DNA of 64,000 bases, taken from assembly GCF_008973465.1 (NCBI RefSeq), contig NZ_WBXN01000004.1, positions 3,078,501 through 3,142,500 of the forward strand, written 5' to 3'. The position numbers and the translations under genes were made by a program. The notes below the pieces were generated by a model, which was not told where the DNA came from, searched no databases, and saw nothing but the letters and a program-made list of their open reading frames with translations. Origin of the DNA: Streptomyces sp. SS1-1 (GTDB lineage Bacteria > Actinomycetota > Actinomycetes > Streptomycetales > Streptomycetaceae). The first letter of the stretch is position 1; each line of letters begins with the position of its first letter. Shown here in pieces: positions 53,134-62,127 of the stretch.

Positions 53134-53805
53134 TCAGCCCAGCGGGTTCGTCGTGGAGCGGAGGGTGGACAGGACCGGGCCGTACATCCGGGCCTTGATG
53201 GTGCCGACGGTGTCGCCCGCCTTGTTCACCTGGGCCTGGGCGCGTTCGATCGCCGTGGAGCGTACGGCGTCCTCGGGGACCGCCTGGTCGACGATGCCGG
53301 CGGCGGCCGCGTCGGCGCCTCCGTAACGGCGGGCGGTGACCATCGCCTCGTGTGCCGTCCGGGGCGTGAGCCGGGACTGGATGAGCGCGGACATGCCGGG
53401 CGTGAAGGGGATGTTGATGTCCGCCTCGGGCAGGCACCAGTAGCCGCGGTCGGCGCGCATGACCCGGAAGTCGTGGGCGAGGGAGAGCATCGCGCCGGCG
53501 GCGAACGTGTGGCCCTGGAGGGCGGCCACGGTCACCAGGGGCAGGGACAGCACGCGCGCGAACAGCTGGTGCACGGAGACGACGTAGTCGTGGTAGTCGT
53601 CGGCGTGCGCGGTGAGCCACTCCAGGTCGAGCCCGTTGGACCAGAACTTGCCGGTGGCGGCGGTGACCAGGGCGCGCGGGCCGTCCGCCTTCTCCACCTC
53701 GTCGAGCGCGGTGCCGACCGCGGCGATCCAGTCGGGGTGAAAGCGGTTCTCGCCGTCCCCCAGGTCGAGGACGAAGACGTTTTCCTGGCGGTCGAGGGAC
53801 GGCAT
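53134..53805 (-). CDS. Enoyl-CoA hydratase/isomerase family protein
   Basis: A 223-residue crotonase-fold protein. The oxyanion-hole segments ALVTAATGKFWSNGLDL (about 45-61) and LQGHTFAAGAMLSLAHDFRVM (about 95-115, in parts) are visible. The second catalytic glutamate is not in the usual place, where PEADINIPFTPGM occurs, so it may act as an isomerase or delta3,delta2-enoyl-CoA isomerase. Length is slightly short. The AT-rich CGCTTAGTAACTTATG upstream (about 53863-53878) is probably its promoter or operator. Confidence 0.85.
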   Translation of the reverse strand: MPSLDRQENVFVLDLGDGENRFHPDWIAAVGTALDEVEKADGPRALVTAATGKFWSNGLDLEWLTAHADDYHDYVVSVHQLFARVLSLPLVTVAALQGHTFAAGAMLSLAHDFRVMRADRGYWCLPEADINIPFTPGMSALIQSRLTPRTAHEAMVTARRYGGADAAAAGIVDQAVPEDAVRSTAIERAQAQVNKAGDTVGTIKARMYGPVLSTLRSTTNPLG

Positions 53806-54176
53806 GGCGGCTCTCCTTCGAGGCGAGCGGGAGGGGCGGGAGTGCGAGCGACGTATGAGCGACCGCTTAGTAACTTATGACGGGTGGCATAGCCCGCGCA
53901 AGAGCCAGGAGCCCCCGCGACACCGGGGGCCGGGGGCCGGGGGGCCGGGGCGCAACCCGCCCCCGCCCGCAACGCCGACAAGGGGCCCGGTCCGCTCGCG
54001 CGGGTCGGGCCCCTGGTCGGTCTTCGGGGGTGCTCGTGGAGTCGATCGCACCTCAGGCGCTGACGCGCCCTCTCGGTGGACCGGCCTGGGGCCGGATGTT
54101 CCTCACGGCCCGCACTCCACCGGCCGGTCGCCGCCCCGAGGGGCGTGGCGCGGAACGCCGTTCCTCCGGTCGGACC
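53806..54176. other. Intergenic region with promoter patch and hairpin
   Basis: 371 bp without a supported gene. It contains the AT-rich promoter-like patch beside the crotonase gene and a terminator-like stem, AGGGGCCCG (53981-53989) with CGGGCCCCT (54006-54014), reinforced by inner pairing. Confidence 0.55.
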
Positions 54177-54473
54177 TCAGAACGCGCTGTTGTTGCAGCC
54201 CATGGTCGAGCCGAGGTGGGTGCCCTGCGCACCGGCGTCGCCCTCGCCGTTGAGCGCGTTGGCCAGGGCGCCGTTCAGGATGCCGACCTCACCGAGGACG
54301 TCGAGGTTCAGGTCGTGCGAGCGGCAGTTGGAGCTCTGCAGGACGCTGACCTTGTCCCCGCCCTTCTTGCCACCGTGCCCGTCGAGACCCTGGGCCGAGG
54401 CGGTGCCGCTGGCCAGGATTCCGGCGCTGCCGAGGGCGACGACCACGACGGCAGCCTTGCGAAGCTTGTGCAT
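54177..54473 (-). CDS. Small secreted protein with two cysteines
   Basis: A 98-residue protein. The signal peptide (MHKLRKAAVVVVALGSAG start) ends near ASGTASA (about 27). The mature part is Gly/Asn/Leu-rich with two cysteines (SSNCRSH, about 50; TMGCNNSAF at the end) that could form one disulfide. It recalls chaplin-neighbour or rodlin-like surface proteins in size and composition but lacks their defining motifs. Upstream on the minus strand lies an AT-rich promoter patch (54520-54560). Confidence 0.7.
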   Translation of the reverse strand: MHKLRKAAVVVVALGSAGILASGTASAQGLDGHGGKKGGDKVSVLQSSNCRSHDLNLDVLGEVGILNGALANALNGEGDAGAQGTHLGSTMGCNNSAF

Positions 54474-54626
54474 GTCATCTCCGGAGAGGTGTGGGGGTGC
54501 GATCCGTGAGAGATCGACTTCGTACAGTTACGAGAGGCTAATGTGACGAAATGTGCCATGTAGGTACGACTCGCCGATGATCGTCATCTTTCACCGCACC
54601 CCGCGCGGGACCTGGGCACGCCCCCG

Positions 54627-55271
54627 CTACTGGTCCAGGTACGCCAGCACGGCCAGCACCCGGCGGTTGTCCCCGTCCGTCGGCAGCAGGCCGAGCTTGG
54701 TGAAGATGTTGCCGATGTGCTTGGCGACGGCCTTCTCGGAGATGAACAGCCCCTGGGCGATCCCCGCGTTCGAACGGCCCTGCGCCACCCACTCCAGGAC
54801 CTCGCGCTCCCGCTCGGAGAGGCTGCCCACGGCCTCGTCGCGCTCCTTGCGGACCAGGAGCTTGGAGATCACCTCGGCGTCCATCGCCGTGCCGCCCCCC
54901 GCGACCCGGCGGATGGAGTCGAGGAAGTGGGCGCCGTTGGTGACGCGGTCCTTCAGCAGGTAGCCGACGCCCCGGCCACCGCCGGCCAGCAACTCCCGCG
55001 CGTACAGCGGCTCGACGTACTGGGAGAGGAGCAGGACCGGCAGGTCCGGGACGCGTTCGCGGGCGGCCAGCACCGCGCGCAGGCCCTCGTCCGTGAACGT
55101 CGGCGGCAGCCGGACGTCGACGACCGCGACGTCCGGCCGCTGCTCGACGAGCGCGTCCAGCAGTTCCGTCCCGTTGTCCACGGCGGCGACGACCTCGTGG
55201 CCGTGGGCGCCGAGGAGACGGATCAGCCCGTCCCTCAGGAGGAAGTGGTCTTCGGCGAGGGCAATGCGCAC
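54627..55271 (-). CDS. LuxR/NarL-type response regulator
   Basis: A 214-residue response regulator. The receiver domain starts VRIALAEDHFLLRDGL, with the phospho-aspartate in VAVVDVRLPP (about 53) and the lysine in YLLKDRV (about 106). The LuxR winged helix (LSEREREVLEWVAQGRSNAGIAQGLFISEKAVAKHI region) is at about 148-205. GTG start, overlapping the kinase gene by 37 bp, so the pair is translationally coupled. Confidence 0.92.
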   Translation of the reverse strand: MRIALAEDHFLLRDGLIRLLGAHGHEVVAAVDNGTELLDALVEQRPDVAVVDVRLPPTFTDEGLRAVLAARERVPDLPVLLLSQYVEPLYARELLAGGGRGVGYLLKDRVTNGAHFLDSIRRVAGGGTAMDAEVISKLLVRKERDEAVGSLSEREREVLEWVAQGRSNAGIAQGLFISEKAVAKHIGNIFTKLGLLPTDGDNRRVLAVLAYLDQ

Positions 55272-56554
55272 GGAAGCTCCATCGTCACCATGGTCGGGCC
55301 GTTCACGGGGCTGTTGACGGCGAGGACGCCGTCGAAGGTGGCGAGCCGGCGCTCGATGCCGCGCAGACCGGTGCCGCGCGAGACGTCCGCACCGCCCTGA
55401 CCGTCGTCCGTGACGGTGACGCGCAGCATGCCGTGATCGTAACGGAGGTCGATCCAGGCCCGGTCGGCGCCGGAGTGCTTGGCGACGTTGGTCAGGATCT
55501 CGGAGATCGCGAAGTAGGCGGCGGACTCGACGGGCATCTCGGGGCGGCCCGGCAGGTCCACGTGGACCTCGGTGGGGACCGGGCAGACCATCGCCAACGC
55601 CCCTACGGCGTCGGCGAGTCCACGGTCGGCGAGGACCGGCGGGTGGATGCCGCGGACGAGGTCGCGCAGCTCCGCCAGCGCCTTGGAGGAGGACTCGCGG
55701 GCCTCGGCGAGCAGGGCGCGCACGGCCTTGGGGTCGGTCTCCAGGAGGTGTTCGGCGGCGTCCAGGGTCATGCCCATCGCGACCAGGCGGGCCTGGGCGC
55801 CGTCGTGCAGGTCGCGTTCGATCCGGCGGATCTCGGCCATCTGCGTGTCGACGGCGTCGGAGCGGGTGGCTGCCAGGTGCCGGATGCGGCCGGCCATCAG
55901 CTCGGCCTCGCCGGGGGCGAGCATGGAGCGGGTGTACAGGGCGTGCCGGCGCACGGCACGCGGCGCCACCCACAGGGCGAGCGGCAGTTGGAGGACGCCC
56001 AGGACACCGGCGAGGACGGCGGTGGCCTGCCCCTCGATCGGGATGAACTGGTACCACAGGCCGTCCCACTCGGCGAACAGCGCGAGCCCGAAGAAGGCGA
56101 GGAAGACGCCCCATACGCCGCTGAGGACGAGGGCGAGCGGGAAGAACGCGAGCAACACGCCGGCCAGCGGGTCGACGAGCGCCCAGACCCACTCCCTGCG
56201 GGTCTGCGGGTCACTCATGATCCACCGGTAGCGGGCTGCGACCCCGGAAGCTCCCTCGGGTGCTGGGGGCGGCGGTCCGGGTGGGCCGGGGATCTCGACG
56301 CCGGACCAGCGCAGGGCCAGCTCCCGCCGGCGGGCGGCGAGGGCGCGCACGCCCTCCATGGCGCGCGGCACCAGGCCCAGGCCGGGCCCCACCAGCCAGA
56401 TCGCCCCGGACACCGCCAGGGACCGGCCGAAGGCCGCCGACGCCGTCCAGCACAGGGTCATCGCCCTGCGCAGCCCGACCAGTCCGGCCGCGACCGAGAA
56501 TCCCCTGATCTCGTCGGGCGCGCGGCTCACCCCGAGCTGCGTCGTGCGGTCCAT
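55235..56554 (-). CDS. Sensor histidine kinase (HisKA_3 family)
   Basis: A 439-residue kinase. N-terminal and central hydrophobic segments (about 20-60 and 125-215) form the membrane sensor. The dimerisation helix with phospho-His is ERDLHDGAQARL (about 248-259), followed by the N box EILTNVAKHSGA (about 350) and the G box GTGLRGIERRL (about 393). It partners the response regulator encoded next. The signal is unknown; the locus has no obvious target gene besides the divergent neighbours. Confidence 0.92.
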   Translation of the reverse strand: MDRTTQLGVSRAPDEIRGFSVAAGLVGLRRAMTLCWTASAAFGRSLAVSGAIWLVGPGLGLVPRAMEGVRALAARRRELALRWSGVEIPGPPGPPPPAPEGASGVAARYRWIMSDPQTRREWVWALVDPLAGVLLAFFPLALVLSGVWGVFLAFFGLALFAEWDGLWYQFIPIEGQATAVLAGVLGVLQLPLALWVAPRAVRRHALYTRSMLAPGEAELMAGRIRHLAATRSDAVDTQMAEIRRIERDLHDGAQARLVAMGMTLDAAEHLLETDPKAVRALLAEARESSSKALAELRDLVRGIHPPVLADRGLADAVGALAMVCPVPTEVHVDLPGRPEMPVESAAYFAISEILTNVAKHSGADRAWIDLRYDHGMLRVTVTDDGQGGADVSRGTGLRGIERRLATFDGVLAVNSPVNGPTMVTMELPCALPSPKTTSS

Positions 56555-56683
56555 ACGGCTCGCTCCTCCCCGCTGTCTGTACGGAACGGGGGCCGAAGCG
56601 CCCGTGCCCTCATTCTGGTCACGGGCGGGGTGCCGGCGCGGTGGAGAAAAGTCCCCTCTTCGGCGATCAACTGCCGTTCGCCG

Positions 56684-57871
56684 TCAGCGAGTAGGCGTCA
56701 CCGCCTCCATCTCTCCCGAGCGGCGGTGGGCCGCCGCGAGGGTCAGGGTGACCGTGAGGGAGGCCAGCGCCATGCAGGTCATCGCCGTCGCCGGAGTGGT
56801 GAGTTGGGCGACCGTGCCCGCCAGGGCCGCGGCGACGCCCTGCATGGTGAGCATCCCGGCGCCGCGCAACCCGAGGGCGTGCCCGGCGAGTTCGTCGGGG
56901 GTGAGGGACATCAGGCGTTCCTGCTGGGCCAGGGTCGCGCCGAAGCCGACGGAGGCGACGCACACCGCCAGGGCGGACCAGGGCAGGCCGGGGCGCAGCG
57001 CGAACAGCAGGTACGGGGTGGCGAGCAGTGTCAGCAGCGGGATGGGCAGGCGCGGGCGCAGGGCGGGCGGCACGAGGCGGCCGACCGTCAGATCGCCGGT
57101 GAACATGCCCAGCGCCGCGCAGGCGAAGAGCGCGCCGGCGGCTCCGGGGTCGTAGGAGACGTAGAGGGACTCGCAGCCGACGATCAGGCCGTTGGGCAGC
57201 CACATGCCGAGGTAGGCGAGGCGGCGGGGGCGTGAGGACCACAGCAGGGCGTTGGTGCGCCAGGTCTCCGCGACGGACGGGCGGCCCGCGGCGCGCGGCG
57301 GCCGGGCGGTCAGGCCCAGCCGTAGGACGAGCGAGGCGAGGGCGTACAGCGCGGCCGCGAGGAGCAGGCAGGCGCGCGGGGACAGGACGGCGAGGAGGGC
57401 GCCGCCCGCCGCGAACCCGACGATCTGCACCAGGCCGAAAACCATGTTGAACACCGAACGGCCCAGGACGAAGCCGCCCTTGGGCAGGATCTCGTTGAGC
57501 AGTCCCCCGCTCACCCCGCCGCCCAGCGAGGAGACCAGCCCCTGGACGAAGACCACGCCGAAGGCCGCCGCGAGGGGCAGACCCGGCAACGCCTGCACGG
57601 CCGCGCAGACGGCGAAGGCCAGCGCGATGCCGCTGAGCGCCGCGCGTGGCGGGAGCCGGTCGGCCGCCGACAGCAGGAAGGTCGCCCCGAGCATCTGCGC
57701 GAGCTGCGGCCCGAACATGCTGATCGCCGACAGCAGCGGCGAGTCGGTGGCCCGGTAGACGAGCGTGGCGAGCGCGAGCCCGCCGATCGTCAGGGCCGCG
57801 CCCTGGGCGGCGGAGCCGAGGAAGAACGGCGTGAACTCACGGGTCCGGAAGAGCTCGCGGTAGCTGCGCAT
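56684..57871 (-). CDS. MFS transporter
   Basis: A 395-residue 12-helix protein of the enterobactin exporter/DHA3-like group (FTPFFLGSAAQGAALTIGGLAL and GPQLAQMLGATFLLSAADRLPPR as segment signs). The ATG at 57871 is 72 bp from the divergent DUF5937/ArsR gene, whose operator probably controls both. Substrate unknown. Confidence 0.88.
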   Translation of the reverse strand: MRSYRELFRTREFTPFFLGSAAQGAALTIGGLALATLVYRATDSPLLSAISMFGPQLAQMLGATFLLSAADRLPPRAALSGIALAFAVCAAVQALPGLPLAAAFGVVFVQGLVSSLGGGVSGGLLNEILPKGGFVLGRSVFNMVFGLVQIVGFAAGGALLAVLSPRACLLLAAALYALASLVLRLGLTARPPRAAGRPSVAETWRTNALLWSSRPRRLAYLGMWLPNGLIVGCESLYVSYDPGAAGALFACAALGMFTGDLTVGRLVPPALRPRLPIPLLTLLATPYLLFALRPGLPWSALAVCVASVGFGATLAQQERLMSLTPDELAGHALGLRGAGMLTMQGVAAALAGTVAQLTTPATAMTCMALASLTVTLTLAAAHRRSGEMEAVTPTR

Positions 57872-57908
57872 ACGGGGAGTCTGCGAGGGCGCGCGCGGCG
57901 GCCGTACT

Positions 57909-57928
57909 GTTTCGCGCGCATGCGAAAC
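57909..57928. promoter_or_regulatory. Palindromic operator between MFS and DUF5937/ArsR genes
   Basis: GTTTCGC (57909-57915) and GCGAAAC (57922-57928) form a perfect inverted repeat in the 72-bp divergent gap. It is the natural binding site for the regulator encoded 15 bp away. Confidence 0.72.
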
Positions 57929-57943
57929 GTCGGGAGGGTGCTC

Positions 57944-58927
57944 ATGGGGTGGTGGCAGCTCAACGCGGACACGCTGGCGCGCAGCCGGTTCGTGCTCTCC
58001 CCGTTCGCGGAGACGTTCGCGAGTCTGCGGCTGCTGCACACGGGCGTCCCAGCACACCCCGGTGAGCGGGCGTGGCTGCGCGCCCATCTGCCCGGCTACC
58101 GGGCGCTCCTCGCGGCGGACCCGACGACCGCGCGGCTGGTCGGCGCCGCGCTCGGCCGGTCCTGGATCGCCGACTTCGTCACGCCCACCCCGCGCGACGG
58201 GGAGGACTTCGAGGACGTCGTCGCCCGGGTGCGGTCCGCCGACCCGGCCGCCGCCCGCGCCCACCTCGCCGTATCCCTCGCCGGGCCGCTCCCCGCCGAG
58301 CTGGACCGCGACGACCTGCCCGAGCGGGCCGCACGCCTCCTGGAGCACGTCTGGACCCGGACCGTACGGCCCACCTGGGAGCGGCGCCGCCGCGTCCTGG
58401 AGGCCGATGTGGCCGCCCGCACCGCGCGGGCCGGTGAGGGCGGCTGGGCGGCGGTGCTGGACTCCCTGCGGCCCGGCCGGACCCGCTGGCTCGGCGGGAA
58501 CCGGCTCCAGGTGAACCTCCAGGAGTACCCGCCGCGGGAGATCTCCGGAGCGGAGCTGGTGTTCATGCCGGTGACCCCGCGCACCGGCTGGGTCTCCTGG
58601 GAGGAGCCCGACCGGTACGCCCTCGTCTACGCCTGCTCGGGCCCGCTCACCGACCCGGGTGCCCGGAGCGTCCCCGCGGGCCTGTCCGCCCTGCTGGGCC
58701 CGGCCCGCGCCACCGTCCTCGTGCTCCTCGGCTCCCCGTTGAGCACGAGCCATCTGGTCGCGGTGACCGGGCAGGGCCTGGGCTCGGTCGGACGGCATCT
58801 GCGGGTCCTGCGGGACGCGGGGCTGGTGGAGCGGCGGCGGACGGGGCGGTCGGTGCTGTACGCGCGGACGGCGGCCGGGGACGCCCTCGTCGACGCCTCG
58901 CGGCGGCCCGGAGCGGACCGGAGTTAG
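57944..58927 (+). CDS. DUF5937/ArsR-type winged-helix regulator
   Basis: A 327-residue regulator. A long N-terminal DUF5937 domain (about 1-235) precedes an ArsR-type winged helix (STSHLVAVTGQGLGSVGRHLRVLRDAGLVERRRTGRSV region, about 265-305) without metal-binding cysteines. ATG at 57944 follows GGGAGGG, so I prefer it to the ATG at 57920, which lies in the palindrome. It likely represses the divergent MFS gene. Confidence 0.85.
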   Translation: MGWWQLNADTLARSRFVLSPFAETFASLRLLHTGVPAHPGERAWLRAHLPGYRALLAADPTTARLVGAALGRSWIADFVTPTPRDGEDFEDVVARVRSADPAAARAHLAVSLAGPLPAELDRDDLPERAARLLEHVWTRTVRPTWERRRRVLEADVAARTARAGEGGWAAVLDSLRPGRTRWLGGNRLQVNLQEYPPREISGAELVFMPVTPRTGWVSWEEPDRYALVYACSGPLTDPGARSVPAGLSALLGPARATVLVLLGSPLSTSHLVAVTGQGLGSVGRHLRVLRDAGLVERRRTGRSVLYARTAAGDALVDASRRPGADRS

Positions 58928-58937
58928 CATCCGGTCC

Positions 58938-59441
58938 ATGACGACCCACAACAGCACCTCTCCGCTCGCCGTCGACATCGACGCCCTCACCGGCGGCCCC
59001 GCCGACCTCGCCCAGTACGCCGGCAAGGCCGTGCTGGTCGTGAACGTCGCCTCCAAGTGCGGCCTGACCCCCCAGTACAACGGCCTGGAGAAGCTCCAGG
59101 AGCGCTACGCCGAGCGCGGCTTCACGGTGCTCGGGGTGCCCTGCAACCAGTTCCTCGGGCAGGAGCCCGGCTCGGCCGAGGAGATCGCCGAGTTCTGCTC
59201 GGCCACGTACGGCGTGACCTTCCCGATGACGGAGAAGGTCGAGGTGAACGGCGACGGCCGGCACCCGCTGTACGAGCGGCTGGTGGGCTTCGCCGACGCC
59301 GAGGGGCACACCGGTGACATCCGCTGGAACTTCGAGAAGTTCCTCATCGGCCGGGACGGCACGGTCGTCGGCCGGTTCTCGCCGCAGACCGAGCCGGAGG
59401 CCGCGGAGCTGGTGGCGGCCGTCGAGGCGCAGCTGGCCTGA
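58938..59441 (+). CDS. Glutathione peroxidase-like thiol peroxidase
   Basis: A 167-residue GPx-family enzyme. NVASKCGLTPQY (Cys about 40, active site), the second block LGVPCNQFLGQEP (about 69-81) with Gln, and WNFEKFLI (about 134-141) with Trp-Asn complete the catalytic tetrad. In actinomycetes such enzymes use thioredoxin. Starts 11 bp after the regulator stop and may share its transcript. Confidence 0.93.
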   Translation: MTTHNSTSPLAVDIDALTGGPADLAQYAGKAVLVVNVASKCGLTPQYNGLEKLQERYAERGFTVLGVPCNQFLGQEPGSAEEIAEFCSATYGVTFPMTEKVEVNGDGRHPLYERLVGFADAEGHTGDIRWNFEKFLIGRDGTVVGRFSPQTEPEAAELVAAVEAQLA

Positions 59442-59505
59442 CCGCTTGACCTTGCCCCTGGGGCAGAGCCGAGCGTCGTCGTCACCGGGCGGGAGGAACC
59501 GCCCG

Positions 59506-60375
59506 GTGACGGAGGATGAGGCCGTGGACGAGGAACTGCTCACCATCGGCGCGTTCGCCGCGCGGGCGCGGCTGTCCGCCAAGGCCCTGCGGCTGTACGA
59601 CCGGCTGGGACTGCTGCAGCCGGCCCGGGTCGACGAGGCCAGCGGGTACCGCTACTACCGGGCCGATCAGGTCGCCCGGGCCCGGACGGTGGCGCTGCTG
59701 CGCCAGCTCGACATGCCGCTCGCGCGGGTCGCGGAGGTGGTCGGCGCCCCGGACGGGGCCACGGCCGCCGACCGGCTCGACGCCTACTGGGCGCGGGTCG
59801 AGGCGCGGGTGGCGGGGCAGCGGACGCTCGCCGAGTACCTCCGTGGACGGTTGTCGGGGAGGAGCTCCGAGATGTACGGGAAGTTCGTGGTCGAGACGGT
59901 GGACGTGCCCGAGCAGGTGGTGATCGGGGAGGCCCGCCATGTGCTGGCGGACGAGCTGCCGGTGTGGATCGGGTCGGCGCTGGGGCGGCTGGAGGCGGCG
60001 GGCCGGGAGTGCGGCGGGGTCACGGCGCCGCCGTTCGTCGTCTACCACGCCGAGGTGTCGGTGGAGAGCGACGGGCCGGCCGAGGCCTGTGTGCCGGTCG
60101 GGGACGAGGCGGCGGCCCGTGCCTGGCTCGCGCGGACCGGCCGGACGCACACCACCGCGGTGCGGGTGGAGCCCGCGCTGCGGCTGGCCTTCACCCGGAT
60201 CACGAAGGCGCAGGTCGCGCATCCGCAGATCCTGGCGGCGTTCGAGGCGGTGGAGGAGTGGATCGCCGGGGAGGGGCTGGAGCAGGCGGGTCCCTGCCGC
60301 GAGGTCTACTTCGCGGACTGGGAGGCGGCGGGAGCCGGGGACCCGGTGTGCGACGTGGCCTTCCCGGTGAGGTGA
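59506..60375 (+). CDS. MerR-family regulator with GyrI-like domain
   Basis: A 289-residue activator of the BltR/TipA style. MerR helix-turn-helix (LLTIGAFAARARLSAKALRLYDRLGLL, in parts; about 10-38), YRYYRADQVARA, coiled coil, and a C-terminal GyrI-like small-molecule-binding domain (about 125-285). GTG 59506 has GGAGG nine bases upstream; GTG 59524 is almost as good. No divergent partner; likely self-regulated. Confidence 0.88.
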   Translation: MTEDEAVDEELLTIGAFAARARLSAKALRLYDRLGLLQPARVDEASGYRYYRADQVARARTVALLRQLDMPLARVAEVVGAPDGATAADRLDAYWARVEARVAGQRTLAEYLRGRLSGRSSEMYGKFVVETVDVPEQVVIGEARHVLADELPVWIGSALGRLEAAGRECGGVTAPPFVVYHAEVSVESDGPAEACVPVGDEAAARAWLARTGRTHTTAVRVEPALRLAFTRITKAQVAHPQILAAFEAVEEWIAGEGLEQAGPCREVYFADWEAAGAGDPVCDVAFPVR

Positions 60376-60555
60376 TCCGGGGCCGGGTGATCGGGGTGGG
60401 GCCGGCGGCTTTCGCGCCGGGGCGCCGTGCCTGACGGGTGTGGCCGAGCCCTCTCGGCAAGGACGGCGGACTGGTCGAGAGGGCTCTTCCTGGTACAGCC
60501 TGTGCAGTGGTGACGCGTACGGCCGGTGGAAGGGGAGGTCAGACGGACCCGCCCC

Positions 60556-60747
60556 TCACGCCTTGACCGACGCCACGAAGGTGTTCCACGCGTCGGCGGG
60601 GAACGCCAGGACGGGGCCCTCGGGCACCTTGGAGTCCCGTACGGCCATGGCCGCCGTCTCCGGCGACTTGACCTCGACGCACGCGCCGTTCCCTGTCGAG
60701 TACGAGGACTTGGTCCACGTGTCCGTGGAACCCTGACGAATTGCCAT
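60556..60747 (-). CDS. DUF397 protein
   Basis: A 63-residue DUF397 protein: TWTKSSYSTGNGACVEV (about 10-26) and the VRDSKVPEGPVLAFPADAW block are diagnostic. GGAG is six bases before the ATG. In Streptomyces, DUF397 proteins pair with Scr1-type XRE regulators (WhiJ-like loci) and affect development; here the partner is 210 bp upstream on the same strand. Confidence 0.92.
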   Translation of the reverse strand: MAIRQGSTDTWTKSSYSTGNGACVEVKSPETAAMAVRDSKVPEGPVLAFPADAWNTFVASVKA

Positions 60748-60959
60748 GTTCGCTCCGCAATGCTGATGGTGAGTGCTGTCATCGCACGGCGCGGCCCTGG
60801 CCGGACCGGCAGCGCGATTCACGCCAACCTTCTTGACTCGGTGGCGTGATCGACGCTACTCGCCACCCCCGGCCGACGAAGCGACTATTCACTCGGCCGG
60901 GTGGCATATTCCAATGGAGTCTTCCGTCCTGACGGGTGACGGTGTACCGTGCGGCTCTT

Positions 60960-61817
60960 TCAGCGCGCGTACTCCTTGGCGATGTCCGCGATGAACTGCC
61001 GCGACTGCTCGACGTTCAGGGCCTGCGCCCGCAGATGCTCGTACATCACGCTGTACTTCTGGACGTCGTTCGCCTTCTCCAGATACAGGTCGCTGGTGAC
61101 GCCCTCGATGTAGACGACGCTGGAGTCGGCCGCGTCCGGGAACTCCAGGATGGCGTACTGCCCGTTGAGGCCCGGGTGGGCGCCCATGTCGAACGGGATC
61201 ACCTGCACGGTGACGTGCGGCAGCAGGGACTGCTCGACGAGCTGCTCCAACTGGTCCCGCATCAGGTTGCGGTTGCCGACGACGCGGCGCAGCGCGGCCT
61301 CGTCCAGCACGGTCCACAGCCGGAGCGGGTTCTCCTCGGTGGAGATTCGTTCCTGTCGGCGCATCCGCACCTGGACGCGCTTCTCGATCTCCGTCGGCGC
61401 GGTCTCGGGCAGCGCCCCGGCGATCAGGGCCTCCGCGTACTGCTTCGTCTGGAGCAGACCGGGCACGACCTGCGGGTCGTACACGCGCAGACTGGCGGCG
61501 TCGGTCTCCAGACCGATGTAGACGCTGTAGGGGATGTCGCCGAAGGAGTGCCACCAGCCCTGCTGGCGCGAGTCCTTGGCCATCTGCATCAGGGAGTCGA
61601 CGATCCGGTGGTCCTCCACCTCGTAGACCCCGCACAGGTCGCGGACGTCGCGCTGGCTGATGCTGCGCCGCCCGTTCTCCAGACGGCTGATCTTCGACTG
61701 CGAGACCAGCAGCCGTTCGGCCACTTCCTCGGCGGTCATGCCCTTGAGCTCACGGAGCCGGCGCAACTCCTGGCCCAGCCGGCGTCGCCTGACGGTGGGA
61801 TTGACATTGGACGCCAC
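60960..61817 (-). CDS. XRE-family (Scr1/DUF5753) regulator
   Basis: A 285-residue WhiJ-like protein: XRE helix-turn-helix (about 15-70; MTAEEVAERLLVSQSKISRLENG) and DUF5753 sensor domain (about 90-275; VPGLLQTKQYAEAL). The GTG at 61817 gives the conserved start MASNVNPTVRRRRLGQELR. A perfect 18-bp palindrome 47 bp upstream is the probable operator. Pairs with the DUF397 gene. Confidence 0.93.
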   Translation of the reverse strand: MASNVNPTVRRRRLGQELRRLRELKGMTAEEVAERLLVSQSKISRLENGRRSISQRDVRDLCGVYEVEDHRIVDSLMQMAKDSRQQGWWHSFGDIPYSVYIGLETDAASLRVYDPQVVPGLLQTKQYAEALIAGALPETAPTEIEKRVQVRMRRQERISTEENPLRLWTVLDEAALRRVVGNRNLMRDQLEQLVEQSLLPHVTVQVIPFDMGAHPGLNGQYAILEFPDAADSSVVYIEGVTSDLYLEKANDVQKYSVMYEHLRAQALNVEQSRQFIADIAKEYAR

Positions 61818-62127
61818 GGGACGTGCACCTCCGGCTGCCTGCCTTGTGATCGGCACTTTGCGTATCTGCTGTTCAGCAGATTGCCACCAAGGCGCTCACC
61901 ACCGCTGGGAAACGGTGGATATGCGCAGGACGCACACCGATGGGGGTCCACGTGGGCACACGCGGCCGCGCGGGGCGACGGAACCGGTGTCCCTGTCCGC
62001 GCAGTTGAGCACGGACGTACGGTTCCGTCACCCCGCGCGGATCAGCGGCTCCCGAACCGGTCATGGGGACGGTGCGGCGCTGCACGTGGCGTGCGTGTGG
62101 TGCGGGTCGAACGGGTCGAGCGGTCTC
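61818..62127. promoter_or_regulatory. Upstream region of the XRE gene with palindromic operator
   Basis: A 310-bp gap. ATCTGCTG-TT-CAGCAGAT at 61864-61881 is a perfect palindrome placed where the XRE protein could autoregulate. The rest shows no gene. Confidence 0.7.
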
